Shown here in pieces: positions 11,018 to 20,480 of a stretch of 64,000 nt of DNA; positions within the stretch are counted from its first letter, which is position 1, and the number at the start of each line of letters is the position of its first letter. The position numbers were made by a program, and so were the translations under genes. The notes under the pieces are model-generated. The model worked only from the letters and a program-made list of their open reading frames with translations, had not been told where the DNA came from and searched no databases. The DNA is from Okapia johnstoni (lineage: Eukaryota; Chordata; Mammalia; Artiodactyla; Giraffidae). The stretch covers positions 17,941,001 to 18,005,000 of the forward strand of contig CM044311.1 in assembly GCA_024291935.2 (NCBI GenBank). The letters are read 5' to 3'.

Positions 11018-12439
11018 TCAAGAGATGGCCCGAATCTGTTCTTGGAGAAACATTTGAAAGAGATTGAAGAGACAGGGTCCAAATAAGAGGAATAAAATGA
11101 AAAGTACCAATGATCCCAAGAAAGGGAGCAACCAAGGGAGGGCCAGTTGGAACAGGTTTTGGGGAGGTTTTGTAACTCTTATCTGCACTGTCCCATTCTG
11201 TCTCTAAGTTCTTTGACTCTGCCCTGGGCTATTCCCATTTCATTAACAAAATAGCAGCAGTCCTCTCCTAGGAAAAGGCAGGTCTCTCCTTTTTCTGCAG
11301 TGAGAAGGTCCAGGGCTTGCCTATTTGGTAGGGCCACAGAAGCTAATGAGTTAATTTGTCTTTGGACCGAAACGAAGGACTCCACTACCTGCTCCATTTC
11401 CTCATTAAGTTCTTGGGACAGCCTGTAGCAGAAATGGGCAGAGGTCGAGATGCCCCCAATCCTGGTGCCTAGGACTGCTGCTATGCCTGTCCCAGTCAGG
11501 AGGGGGGCAATAACAGCTCATTTTTTTCTGTGGGAAAGTTCCCCTTGGGGGTAAACTATTCATTCTATCTCTTCTTCTTTGAGGAATGGTAGACTCGGAG
11601 TCAGGAAGACCAAGATGCAAGGTCCAGGGGGGTCAAGGCGGAGACATGAATATGTGCAGGTCCTGCAGAGAATGAAGATTCCCAGCTTGGTGCAATTATT
11701 TGTGTTGTTCCAGAGAACCCAAGTGGAACAGAAGGAGGGAGGTGAGTTTATAAGACCAGTGTAGTTAGGACTAGAGTAGTTGATACAGGTGAGGTTTGAA
11801 GAGGCTGAAAGAAGGACATTGTCAGAGACTGGCCCAATGAGTTGTGTGGGGAGGGGAGGTTTTTGTGGGGGAGGGGAGATATAGTTGCCCTCTGACAACC
11901 AGGGTGAGGGTAAGGGAATTGCTATGTGTGGTGAGGGAGACAGTGGCATGCATATCCAACACTGGGATGTGCTGTGTGCACTGGAAGAATTGGAAACAAG
12001 AGTTGAGAAGGCAGGTAAGGTGTTGGTTGTCAGAGGGAGGTTTTAGAAGAAGCCGTAATTGGGAAAGGAGGTCTAGGCATTTATAAGGCTCAGGGGTTGC
12101 CTGTAACTGGGAAACTATGTTCTTTATGACTTGTTCTTCTTTCTTTTCCCGATATTGATCTAGTACGCACCCCCGCGACTGAGTACCCCCCAGTGGGTAA
12201 TGGGATAGAAACATATGTTTCTTCCATTTGGCTTATGGCAGGTGCCCATGAAACTCCCTCTCTTCTGTACTTTAACAGTGAGAAGGGGTTTGGACCCCCC
12301 CTCCCCCGAAGTTCATGGTGCATGGTCTTGGAGCCATATTGTAACATGAGGAATGAACATAGGAATGAATGTCTGAGCAGGGGCAGGGACTAGCCAGAAG
12401 GCAGGGGAGTGCAGCAAGGATAAGGAACAGGGGAGTCAT
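11018..12439 (-). pseudogene. env: Retroviral env remnant
   Basis: It would encode the precursor of the surface (SU) and transmembrane (TM) envelope subunits. The likely ATG is at 12439, followed by a hydrophobic leader rich in Leu/Ala (signal peptide). SU remnants with several N-x-S/T sites lie at about 11600-12210. A glycine/alanine-rich fusion-peptide-like stretch is at about 11465-11518. The CX6CC motif (CLFLGEDCC) is at 11254-11280, next to an immunosuppressive-domain-like segment at about 11285-11345. A membrane-spanning segment is at about 11060-11140, ending with a stop at 11018. Stops (for example near 12272, 11530 and 11179) and frame changes between SU pieces and between the CX6CC region and the membrane span break the gene. 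No complete envelope can be made. Confidence 0.85.
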
Positions 12440-12921
12440 GGGTCTGTCAGTTAGACGGTGCAGAGGAAATAGCACCCTGGGAGTAGAACACAGCTAACAA
12501 CGTAGGCAATACTGATGAAGAGGCGAAGGATAGGTTACCAGTCCTGAGGGGAGACAGCTACTAGGCCTATAGCAAGGACTAAGCCTAAGAGTGCAGTTAC
12601 AGTTGGAGAGACAGGGAGAGGCCAGTCAGGGTGAGGGAAGGAAGGCCCCAAGTTGGTGGTTGCTTGGATCTGAGGAGAAACAGTGTTCATTAGGATGTAG
12701 AATGATGTAGAGAATGAGAGTAAAGAAATCAGTTTCGTCTGGGCTTAGCTTGTAGAAGGTCCCCTGGAGCCACGGATGAGATACCAGTGTGGTCACATCT
12801 TTGAAGGAGGTTCCAGTCAGAGCACTGGTCCAGAGGTCTTATAGTAGCTGGGTCAGGAACAGTTGTAGGTTGAGGAGTGTCCAGGTCATCCAGTGTCCTC
12901 TCAGATGGTTGACAGGGGTTG
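12440..12921 (-). other. Provirus sequence between pol and env
   Basis: No long frame. It holds the end of the integrase tail and the presumed env splice-acceptor region. No accessory gene is recognisable. Confidence 0.4.
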
Positions 12922-15900
12922 TCACCGGGTGATTTTTAAGGAGGTGTGCCCTGAGAGGAAGACCTGATAGGTGTCAGTTAAGGAGGGCAGCCTAGGATCG
13001 GAGGCGACCCGTTTTAGGCGAAAGAGGTGTACCCAGGAGGTGACCTCAAGTTTAGCTGCAGTCAGAGTAAGGAGGATGATTTTGAATGGTCCCTGCCACT
13101 TTGGGGTTAGGTCACCCTGGGGATTATCAGACAGGTAGACCATGTACCCAATTTGTAAAGGGGGCAAGGGGGCTTGGGGGCCAGGGGTGGGCAAGTTGTG
13201 GTTGACGTATTTCCAGAGGGCATTGCGGAGTTCTGCCAGCAGAGGGGAGTGTAGGAAGCTTGCTATGGGAGGAGGTTCAGGGAGGAGTCCATGAGGGAGC
13301 ATGGGCCTTCCATACATCACCTCAAAGGGGCTCAGCACCAGGGGCTTTCTGGGCAAAGCTGGTACTTTGAGGAGAACAATTGGCAAAAGTTCGGTCCAAT
13401 CCAGATGTACCTCGAGGGACAGTTTGGAAAGAGTTTCTTGATTATTCTATTCATTCTTTCTACCTTTCCTGAGGACTGGGGGTGATATGCAATGTGAAAT
13501 TTCCAGGGTATCTGTAAGATTTAGACAAGTTATTGGGTGACCTTGGACTTAAATATCAGACTGTAGGGATGAAGGTAGGCCAAACCTGAGGATAATATCT
13601 GTGAGGAGGATTTGGGCCACGGTGTGGGTTCTTTTGTTTGTGGTGGGAAATGCTTCTACCCATCCTGAAAAGGTGTCCACAAGGACCAGGAGGTATCTGA
13701 CTCTCCGAACCAGGGGCATTATGAGCAAAGTCTGCCAATCCTGTGCTGGGAGGCTGCCTCGCATTTGATGGGTTGGAAAGGATGTAGGTTTAAGGGTGGA
13801 ATTGGGGTTAGTACGTTGACATGTCTGACAGAACCAGGTAAGGTTATCTAAACATTGTTGGTCCGCAATTGATATGGGGAAGTGGTTATGGAGGAACTGT
13901 TGGAGTGTCTTGGACGAAGGATGAAAGAGTGAATGTAGATAAGAGAGGATTTCTCTGGTGGTGGGAGGGTCGGATGGAGTCAGGGCTAAGATGACAGAGG
14001 ACTGAAGGGAGGGAAGAGACAGAGCTATCTCCTTTGCCTTCTGGTCTGCAGCATTGTTGTAGGTTGATACGAGACGGAGGAGCCTGGTAGGCTGCAGTCC
14101 ATGGGGTTGCTAAGAGTTGGACACGACTGAGCGACTTCACTTTTTCACAGTGGAGGATGGTGGCTTTGTTTGGTAAGAGTGCTGCATCTAGAAGTTTGTG
14201 GATAAGGTCTGAATTAATAATGGGGGATCCATTTTGGGTTAGGAAACCTCTTTCTCTTCATATTAGGATGTTTGAGTGAAGTATGTTATAGGCATATTTA
14301 GAGTCTGTGTGGATTGTTAACCCTTAGATTTTTAGCCAGAGTCAAAGCTCCAGTGAGAGCTATCAGTTCTGTCTGTTGGGAGATGGTGTGAGGTGGCAAA
14401 GGTGAATCTTCAATTGTCTGGGTCCCGTGATTGTGACAAAGGTCCCCCTGGATGATGGCATATCCTGCCACCAAGGGTGGGGATTTTTGACAGCTGCCAT
14501 CAATGAACCAGTGTTGGATGTCTGGGTCTAGGATGGGCTGATCTGTTTAATGTTGGAAGGGGTTTGGGTAAGATCTCCTGTTAGGCTGCAGCTATGTAGG
14601 AGGGTGTCTGTTGTAGAGGACGTGGGTAATAAGCTGGCGGGGTTAAGGAGAGAGCAGGGGGAGAATGAGAGCTGAGGGTGGAGGAGAAAGGCATGTAAGA
14701 GTACCCTGGAAGGGAGACAGAAGAGGAAAGCCTGATGTGACAAAAGGTGTCGGAAGGTGTGTGGAGAACAGACTGTTAAAGGGGCATGTGTAGAGAGTTT
14801 ATTTGCTCAGGTATGAGGGCTGTGATAGCAGCCACGGCCTGTATATAGGGAGGCCACCCCTTGGTCACCATGTCAAGCTGTTTTGATAGATAGGCTATGG
14901 GAGCCCAGGTGTCTCCAGCCCACTGACAAAGAAAGTCCCAGGGCCTGTCCTTGGTTGGAATGGGCAAAGAGAAAGAATGGTCTTGTGTGATCTGGCAAGC
15001 GGAGAGTTGGCACTTGGAGGAGGCTCTGGGTGAGCCGGTGAATAGGACTGGCCAGCGAGGAGGGGTTAAAGAGGGGCTCATCCAGACATCCTTTAGTGGC
15101 CTCATAGAGTGGCTTTGGAATGAGGAAGTTAGGGATCCAGATATGGAAAAAGTTTAGGAGGCCGAGGATAGACAGGAGTTCCCTTTTTGTTTTTGGAAGT
15201 GGACATTTAATTAAGGCCTGGATTCTATCTGGGGCAATAGTTCTTTGTTGGTGGGATATGGAGAGCCCCAGGTAGGTGACATTTGTCTGTATTACTTGGA
15301 CCTTGGATCGGGACACCCGATTACCACAGGATCTCAGGGCCCCAAGGAGTTTGGCAGTATGATGGAGGCAGAGTTTTGGGGTTGGGCTATAAAGGAGGAG
15401 GTCATCTACATATTGGAGGAGATGACTCAGGGCTAGGTCAAGTGTCTGTAGGTCCTTTTGTAAAGCCTGTCCAAAAAAGTGGGAGCTGTCTCTGAACCCC
15501 TGGGGGAGAAGTGTCCATGTTAGTTGTTGGGAAACATGAGTGTCGGAGTCTTGCCAGGTGAAGGCGAAAAGGGATTGGGAGAGGGAGTGGAGGGGGATGG
15601 TGAAAAAGGCGTCTTTGAGGTCTAACACCGTGAAATGGGTTGCAGTCGGGGGTATGGTGGACAGAAGAATGTAAGAGTTAGGGACTACTGGGAATGTCAG
15701 TGTGATGGCCTCATTGATTTTCACAGACCCTGTACCAGTCTCCAAGAGTTTGGTCCCTTCTTTACTGCTAGAATAGGGCTGTTGTGTGAATTAAGATGGA
15801 GGTTTGAAGAAGATGGTCTATGATAGGCTTAAGTCCCTTATGGGCCTCCTGGGTGAGAGAGTACTGTTGCTGGGTAATTATAGTCGAGGGGTCCTTTAGG

Positions 15901-15990
15901 GTAATGTGGACTATGGGATGATGTTTGGCTATGGATGGGTGATCAGTGTCCCAGACTTGGGGGTCTAAGGCAGGTAGCTCCAAGGGAAGG
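12922..15990 (-). pseudogene. pol: Retroviral pol remnant (RT, RNase H, integrase)
   Basis: The longest open piece is 14873-15745 (about 290 codons), carrying the reverse-transcriptase core. LPQGF precedes the palm motif YVDD at 15401-15412, and the thumb follows. RNase H sequence continues through about 14040-14500, with a short NNAAD-type motif near 14050. An integrase core lies at about 13550-13860 (VDTFSGWVEAFP). A C-terminal GPF-type domain at about 13070-13130 (KWQGPFKIIL) lies within the 154-codon piece at 12922-13386. The reading frame changes near 15770 and between RT, RNase H and integrase, and a SINE fragment interrupts it at 14071-14146. The order and motifs are those of gamma-type pol. 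Confidence 0.9.
14071..14146 (+). mobile_element. Short BovA-type SINE fragment in pol
   Basis: GGAGCCTGGTAGGCTGCAGT, then CTAAGAGTTGGACACGACTG and GAGCGACTTCAC match the 3' half of a BovA unit in + sense. It lies within the RNase H region. No clear target-site duplication was found. Confidence 0.8.
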
Positions 15991-16983
15991 TCAAGGGTGA
16001 GGAATAGGGACAGTCTAGGGGCCATCTGCATGCAGAATATAGAGACTGTATCAAGGCGGGGTATGGTGATAAAGACCCCCAATTTGGATAGCAAATCTCT
16101 CCCTAGGAGTGCCATCGGGCACTGAGGCATTATGAGGAATGAGTATATGAGGGTCAATTTTCCAAATCCACAGAGTAATGGAGGGCTGATTTTTGGCCTT
16201 AAGGGAACTCTAGAGACCCCCTTGATTGTGAGTTCTGAGTCTTGAGTTGGGTCAGAGTAGGAAGGTAAGGAAAATCACTGCTGATGGTGATTGCAGCCAT
16301 GAAATTAAAAGACATTTACACCTTGGAAGGAAGGTTATGACCAACCTAGATAGCATATTGAAAAGCAGAGACATTACTCTGCCAACAAAAGTCCATCTAG
16401 TCAAGGCTATGGTTTTTCCAGTGGTCATGTATGGATGTGAGAGTTGGACAGTGAAGAAAGCTGAGTGCTGCAGAATTGATGCTTTTGAACTGTGGTGTTG
16501 GAGAAGACTCTTGAGAGTCCCTTGGACTGCAAGAAGATCCAACCAGTCCATCCTAAAGGAGATCAGTCCTGGGTGTTCATTGGAAGGACTGATGTTGAAG
16601 CTGAAACTCCAATACTTTGACCACCTCACGCGAAGAGTTTACTCATTGGAAAAGACCCTAATGCTGGGAAGGATTGGGGGCAGGAGGAGAAGGGGATGAC
16701 AGAGGATGAGATGGCTGGATGGCATCACTGACTCGATGGACTTGGGTTTGGGTAGACTCCGGTAGTTGGTGATGGACAGGGAGGCCTGGCATGCTGCGGT
16801 TCATGGGGTTAGCAAAGAGTCGGACACGACTGAGCGACTGAACTGAACTGAGGAAGGTAAGAGAGAGAAAGTGGCTCCAGTGTCTACTATAAAGGAGGTC
16901 TTTTTCCCGGCCACTAGCCTGTCTACCCTAAGTTCTGAGCTCATGTCTGGGACATGGGCCGGAGGGCTGGAACCTGGGTCCCA
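15991..16983 (-). pseudogene. pro: Retroviral protease remnant, split by BovB
   Basis: The aspartic-protease active-site triplet DTG (context IVDTGAT) is encoded on the - strand at 16876-16884. The C-terminal hallmark GRDLLSKLG is encoded at about 16080-16110. The two parts are separated by the BovB insertion at 16270-16850, so the catalytic site and the rest cannot be in one product. A stop at the gag/pro boundary (near 16984) fits the readthrough arrangement common in gammaretroviruses, but could equally be decay. Confidence 0.85.
16270..16850 (+). mobile_element. BovB LINE, 5'-truncated, inserted in the protease region
   Basis: The copy of about 580 bp runs from AAAATCACTGCTGATGGTGA to the BovB 3' end GAGCGACTGAACTGAACTG. 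AGGAAGGTAAG is repeated perfectly on both sides (16259-16269 and 16851-16861), an 11-bp target-site duplication. It still has an open frame of about 150 codons (16247-16699), part of the BovB C-terminal region, which suggests a fairly recent copy. Orientation is opposite to the provirus. Confidence 0.95.
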
Positions 16984-18850
16984 TCATTGGAACAACTCTC
17001 GTAGGGTTGGACTGGGGTTCTGGGAAGAAGTGGGGATCTCTCCAGGGGTGTCAGGGCATCCCTGTAGATATTCCACCCTCCAGGTCTGGGAAGTGGGAAC
17101 CTCCCCGGGGGTGCCAGGGCGTCCCTGGGGACTGTCCAACTTCCAGTGTTCCCATTGACCACATTGGGCATGCTTTTGTTGGGGGGCCATGGGTTCAGGC
17201 ATGCCTTTGCTCAGTGTCCTGACTGGTTGCTGGGTCCAGGGGGGCGGGGGGGTCTTAAGCCCTGGTCTGGGATGACTTGAGCCAGGATGATCTCTCCCCT
17301 TAATTGCTGCCACCAAAAAGGCATATTTAGCTTTTCTCTCTGGAGAAGGCAATGGCACCCCACTCCAGTACTCTTGCCTGGAAAATCCCATGGATGGAGG
17401 AGCCTGGTAGGCTGCAGTCCATGGGGTCGCTAAGAGTCGGACAAGACTGAGCGACTTCACTTTCACTTTTCACTTTCATGCATTGGAGAAGGAAATGGCA
17501 ACCCACTCCAGTGTTCTTGCCTGGAGAATCCCAGGGACCGGGGAGCCTGGTGGGCTGCCGTCTATGGGGTCGCACAGAGTCGGACACGACTGAAGTGACT
17601 CAGCAGCAGCAGCAGCAGCAGCTTTTCTCTCACGGTCTTTTCTCTCTTAGCCTCCTCCCCTGTTATTGAACACCTTGAAGGTTACTTCTAGAAGGCTCTT
17701 TGGGGGGTCTCAGGGCCCTTCTCCAGTTGTTGTCTAATGTCAGGGGGCGGACTGGCTGATGAATTGAACATGAAGGTAGAGTGACCCAGCAGGGGTGGTG
17801 ATATCTAGGCTGGTATACTTCTGGACTGCCTCTGTGGGGCGTGCCAAGAATAAGGCTGAATTTTCATCCGCCCCTTGGGTGATTTCCCTGACTTTATCAT
17901 AATTGACATGGATATGAGTATTTTTCTGCATTCCTTCTAGAAGGCAGGTAATCATATGATTGAGTCTCCTGATACCTGGGTCACTGGGCTGGTATGTCCA
18001 GCGGGGATCTAATTGAGGCAGTGCCTCATCAGCAACTGGGCTATCCCACTCTTGGTTATGTAAGTGATCAGCATGGGCTTTCGCCGCTTGCCAGACACTG
18101 TCTTTTTCATCTGGGGTGAGAGTGGCATTTAGGATATACTATACGTCACTCCACATGAGGTTACAGGCTTGGGAGAGTCTCAGGAATTCTTTTGTGTATC
18201 TGGTAGGATTTTCAGAAAATGATCCTAACTTTTCTTCTATCTGGCTCATGTCTGACAATGAAAATGGCACGTGGACTCAGGTGGGGCCCTCTGGTCCTGC
18301 CACCTCTCTCAGGGGAAATACATGGCAGGGGGAGGGAAGGGGGAAGGGGGATTCGGGGAGATGGGGTGGCAGGGTTGAGGAAGAGTCGGGAGAGGTTTCG
18401 GAGTCAGTAGATGAGTAGGATGAGGGGGAAGCAGAGGGCTGGCGGTGTGGCTGGTAGGGTCAAACTCCGGGGTTGCAGAAGGTCACGATCAGTGGTTAGT
18501 TGAAGAAGAGCCCTTTTGCTTGGGAGGCAAGGTGCAAGAAGGACCTCGTGGGTGGAGCAGGCCTTGCAAAGGGAAGGCCTGCTCCAAAGGGCCCAAAAGG
18601 CTTGGGCATATGGGACCTCCGACCACTTGCCTTTCCACTTAAGGAAGTTGGTGAGATTTTGAAGAATGTTCAAGTCAAATGTGCCAAATTCAGGCCAGCC
18701 GTCTTGATTGTCCAATTGGTATTGAAGCCAGATCTGTATACACAGTTGTTTTAAGCGTTTAGCTTTGAGTTCAGTGAGTAAGAGCGGTTTGAGATTTTTG
18801 AGAACACAGGCCAGAGGGTAATCTTTTGGGACAGATTGGCCAAACCCCAC
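16984..18850 (-). pseudogene. gag: Retroviral gag remnant
   Basis: It would encode the structural polyprotein. The N-terminal piece (18404-18850, about 148 codons) starts with a Met-Gly-type myristoylation context, but the codon at 18848-18850 reads GTG, not ATG. It contains GKWSEVPYAQAFWAL, typical of class I gag matrix. A capsid piece is at 17740-17955 (QGADENSALFLARPTEAV). A nucleocapsid knuckle at about 17130-17172 reads HAQCGQWEHWKLDS, where the outer Cys positions are lost. A BOV-A2 SINE lies between capsid and nucleocapsid (17341-17619). Several frame changes are present and it is not functional. Confidence 0.88.
17341..17619 (+). mobile_element. BOV-A2 SINE inserted in gag
   Basis: It is a complete dimeric BOV-A2, from TGGAGAAGGCAATGGCACCC through GCATTGGAGAAGGAAATGGC to an (AGC)n tail of about 7 units. 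AGCTTTTCTCTC is duplicated perfectly at 17329-17340 and 17620-17631, a 12-bp target-site duplication. The clean duplication and long intact tail suggest a recent insertion. Confidence 0.96.
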
Positions 18851-19359
18851 AATTGAAAGGCAAGCAGAGGCTCCTGTTAGGAGTTCGAGTCATCACCCGT
18901 AGTCACAATACGAGTTATGAGAAGAGAGCTCTGTGTCTCTGTGTCAAGGTGGAGTGTCCCTCACCAACGCTTACAGAGTGGCCTTAGGCCGGGGGTCCCT
19001 GGGACCTGGAGAGGACTGGGTTCTAGGGCGCCTCTAGAACACCGTCTGGATCTTACCTTAATCTAGGGGCCGGCTTGAGTGGAGTGGTGCATGTAGAGAG
19101 GTCGAAGGGCAAGAGTTCCCTATTCTGGAGGTTGTCAGAGAGAGAGAGAGAGAAAAGGGGATAGAGCCTGAGGCCTGGGGGTACCTAAAGCATGTAAAGC
19201 ACGAAGGCACTAGGCGTCCCAGAGGGGAACTTATGAGCCCTGGCAGAAAGTGAGCTCAGCGGGTCTTCACATTCCCAGATTCCAGGAAAAGGGAAAACAA
19301 TGAGAGGGAGAGAGAGCAAGAGCGAGAGAGCCAGAGAGAGAAGAGTGCCTTGCCCTCTC
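18851..19359 (-). other. Retroviral leader between 5' LTR and gag
   Basis: The leader is about 510 bp on the - strand. It should hold the primer-binding site, a splice donor and the packaging region. A consensus-like donor (AAGGTAAGAT on the - strand) is at about 19054-19063. Two purine-rich runs lie at 19138-19153 and 19301-19342. The bases just inside the LTR (GAGAGGGCAAGGCACTC on the - strand) do not start with TGG, so I could not name a primer tRNA. The region might instead include part of a longer LTR. Confidence 0.5.
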
Positions 19360-19804
19360 TGGTATAGTTCAGGCCAGGGCAGAAAAGCAGGAGAGATGAC
19401 CTCAACAGAGGTAGGTTACCTTTGTTTAGACAAGGAGAGGTGACAGTCGGCCTAACGACCAGGCTTAGCGCGAGAGGGATCAGGGAGGCTTCATATTGAT
19501 GGGGAGGTTTGTGGAAGCGATAAGGGAAACGTTAGTCAGGTGGGACATTTTGGGTAATCTTTAGTTGAGATGGCGTTTGTAATTGAACCGGGAATGATAA
19601 GTCCCCTGGGCAGGGGGCGATGTCCCGGGCAGATGTAGGGGGTGGGAGGTTTCTGAGCAGGGGTTGATAAGTCCCAGGTAGATGCAACTGGTCCGGAGTG
19701 TCAGGGCAGGACTTAAAGTTTGGTTTTATTTTCCCCGAAGTTAGATGATTCAGCAAGGGCCTTGGAGACGGTTGTTTTCTTTTCTAGGCCCAAGGACTCC
19801 TTCA
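19360..19804 (-). repeat. 5' LTR of the provirus
   Basis: It pairs with 10439-10839. On the - strand it starts TGAAGGAGTCC and has an AATAAA-type word near 19729. Compared with the 3' LTR it carries an extra block at about 19590-19640 that resembles its neighbour (two GATAAGTCCC words), so it looks like a small internal duplication here or a deletion in the other LTR. The 3' edge near 19360 is approximate. Confidence 0.82.
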
Positions 19805-19809
19805 CAGAG

Positions 19810-19875
19810 GAGCCTGGAGTGCTACAGTCTGTGGGGTCACAGAGTTGGACATGACTTTGTGATTGAAAAACAGCA
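19810..19875 (+). mobile_element. BovB LINE 3' end (right half of the split copy)
   Basis: GAGCCTGGAGTGCTACAGTC, then GGGGTCACAGAGTTGGACAT and GACTTTGTGATTGAA are the last part of BovB. They join the left half at 10438 after removing the provirus and one CAGAG copy. This shows the BovB was there first. Confidence 0.9.
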
Positions 19876-19929
19876 ACATCACTTTAAAAGATCTCATATA
19901 TTATAGGCAAAAACTTTTAATTGAAAAAA

Positions 19930-20480
19930 AAAACACCAAAATGCTACAGATTTGAACATATAATTCACAGAAAGATGAAAAATTAGAGCTTATGAGTAGA
20001 TATTCAATTTCATGATAAGAGAAATGCAAGAGATACTTCCTGTCCCATCAAATTGACAGGGGCTTCCCTCATAGCTCAATTGGTAAAAAATCTGCCTGCA
20101 ATGCAAGAGACCCGGGTTCAATCCCTGGGTTGGGAAGATCCCCTGGGGAAGGAAATGGCAACCCACTCCAGTATTCTTGTCTGGAGAACCCCATGGACAG
20201 AGGAGCCTGGCAGGCTACAGTCCATGGGGTCTCAAGAGTCAGACATGGCTTAGTGGCTAAACCACCACCATCAAATTGACAAAACATAAAAATCAAATAC
20301 TTGACAGTATGTTTTGTTGGTAAAGATGTAGGAAACAGGCACTAACATGCATTTCTGGGAGGAGTCCAAAGTGGTATATTCCCTTTATAAGAGAATTTGA
20401 CAGTATTTAACAACCTAGCAATTTCACTTCTTCTAATTTACCCTGAAAATATAATGCCAACAATACATATTCTCAATCTA
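19930..20480 (+). mobile_element. Old L1 ORF2 fragment, interrupted by a SINE
   Basis: GATAAGAGAAATGCAAGAGA, GGTAAAGATGTAGGAAACAG, GAGAATTTGACAGTATTTAA and CCTAGCAATTTCACTTC keep the order of the 3' part of L1 ORF2. No frame survives. A Bov-tA at 20059-20267 splits it. Confidence 0.55.
20059..20267 (+). mobile_element. Bov-tA SINE
   Basis: GGGCTTCCCTCATAGCTCAA through GACATGGCTTAGTGGCTAAA is a near-complete Bov-tA. CCATCAAATTGACA is duplicated exactly at 20045-20058 and 20268-20281, a 14-bp target-site duplication. Confidence 0.95.

Larger units (their letters stand above)
10439..19804 (-). mobile_element. Endogenous retrovirus, class I (gammaretrovirus-like), defective provirus
   Basis: This provirus of about 9.4 kb is read on the - strand: 5' LTR (19360-19804), leader, gag, pro, pol, env, 3' LTR (10439-10839). 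Evidence is paired similar LTRs, a DTG protease motif, a YVDD polymerase motif, an integrase region and an envelope with a CX6CC motif. It interrupts a BovB copy. The BovB bases CAGAG occur on both sides (10434-10438 and 19805-19809), a 5-bp target-site duplication, and the element ends are TG...CA. Three later retroelements lie inside it. Every gene carries stops or frameshifts, so it is a fossil and is not expected to make virus. Its family within class I is not resolved. Confidence 0.93.

Noticed and set aside
12922..16157. Retroviral pol frames as a functional domesticated gene
   Set aside because: Frame changes, stops and a SINE interrupt it, and there is no evidence of splicing into host exons or of a kept complete domain.
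20059..20267. tRNA gene in the Bov-tA head
   Set aside because: The tRNA-like promoter boxes belong to the SINE; there is no complete cloverleaf with acceptor-stem pairing.
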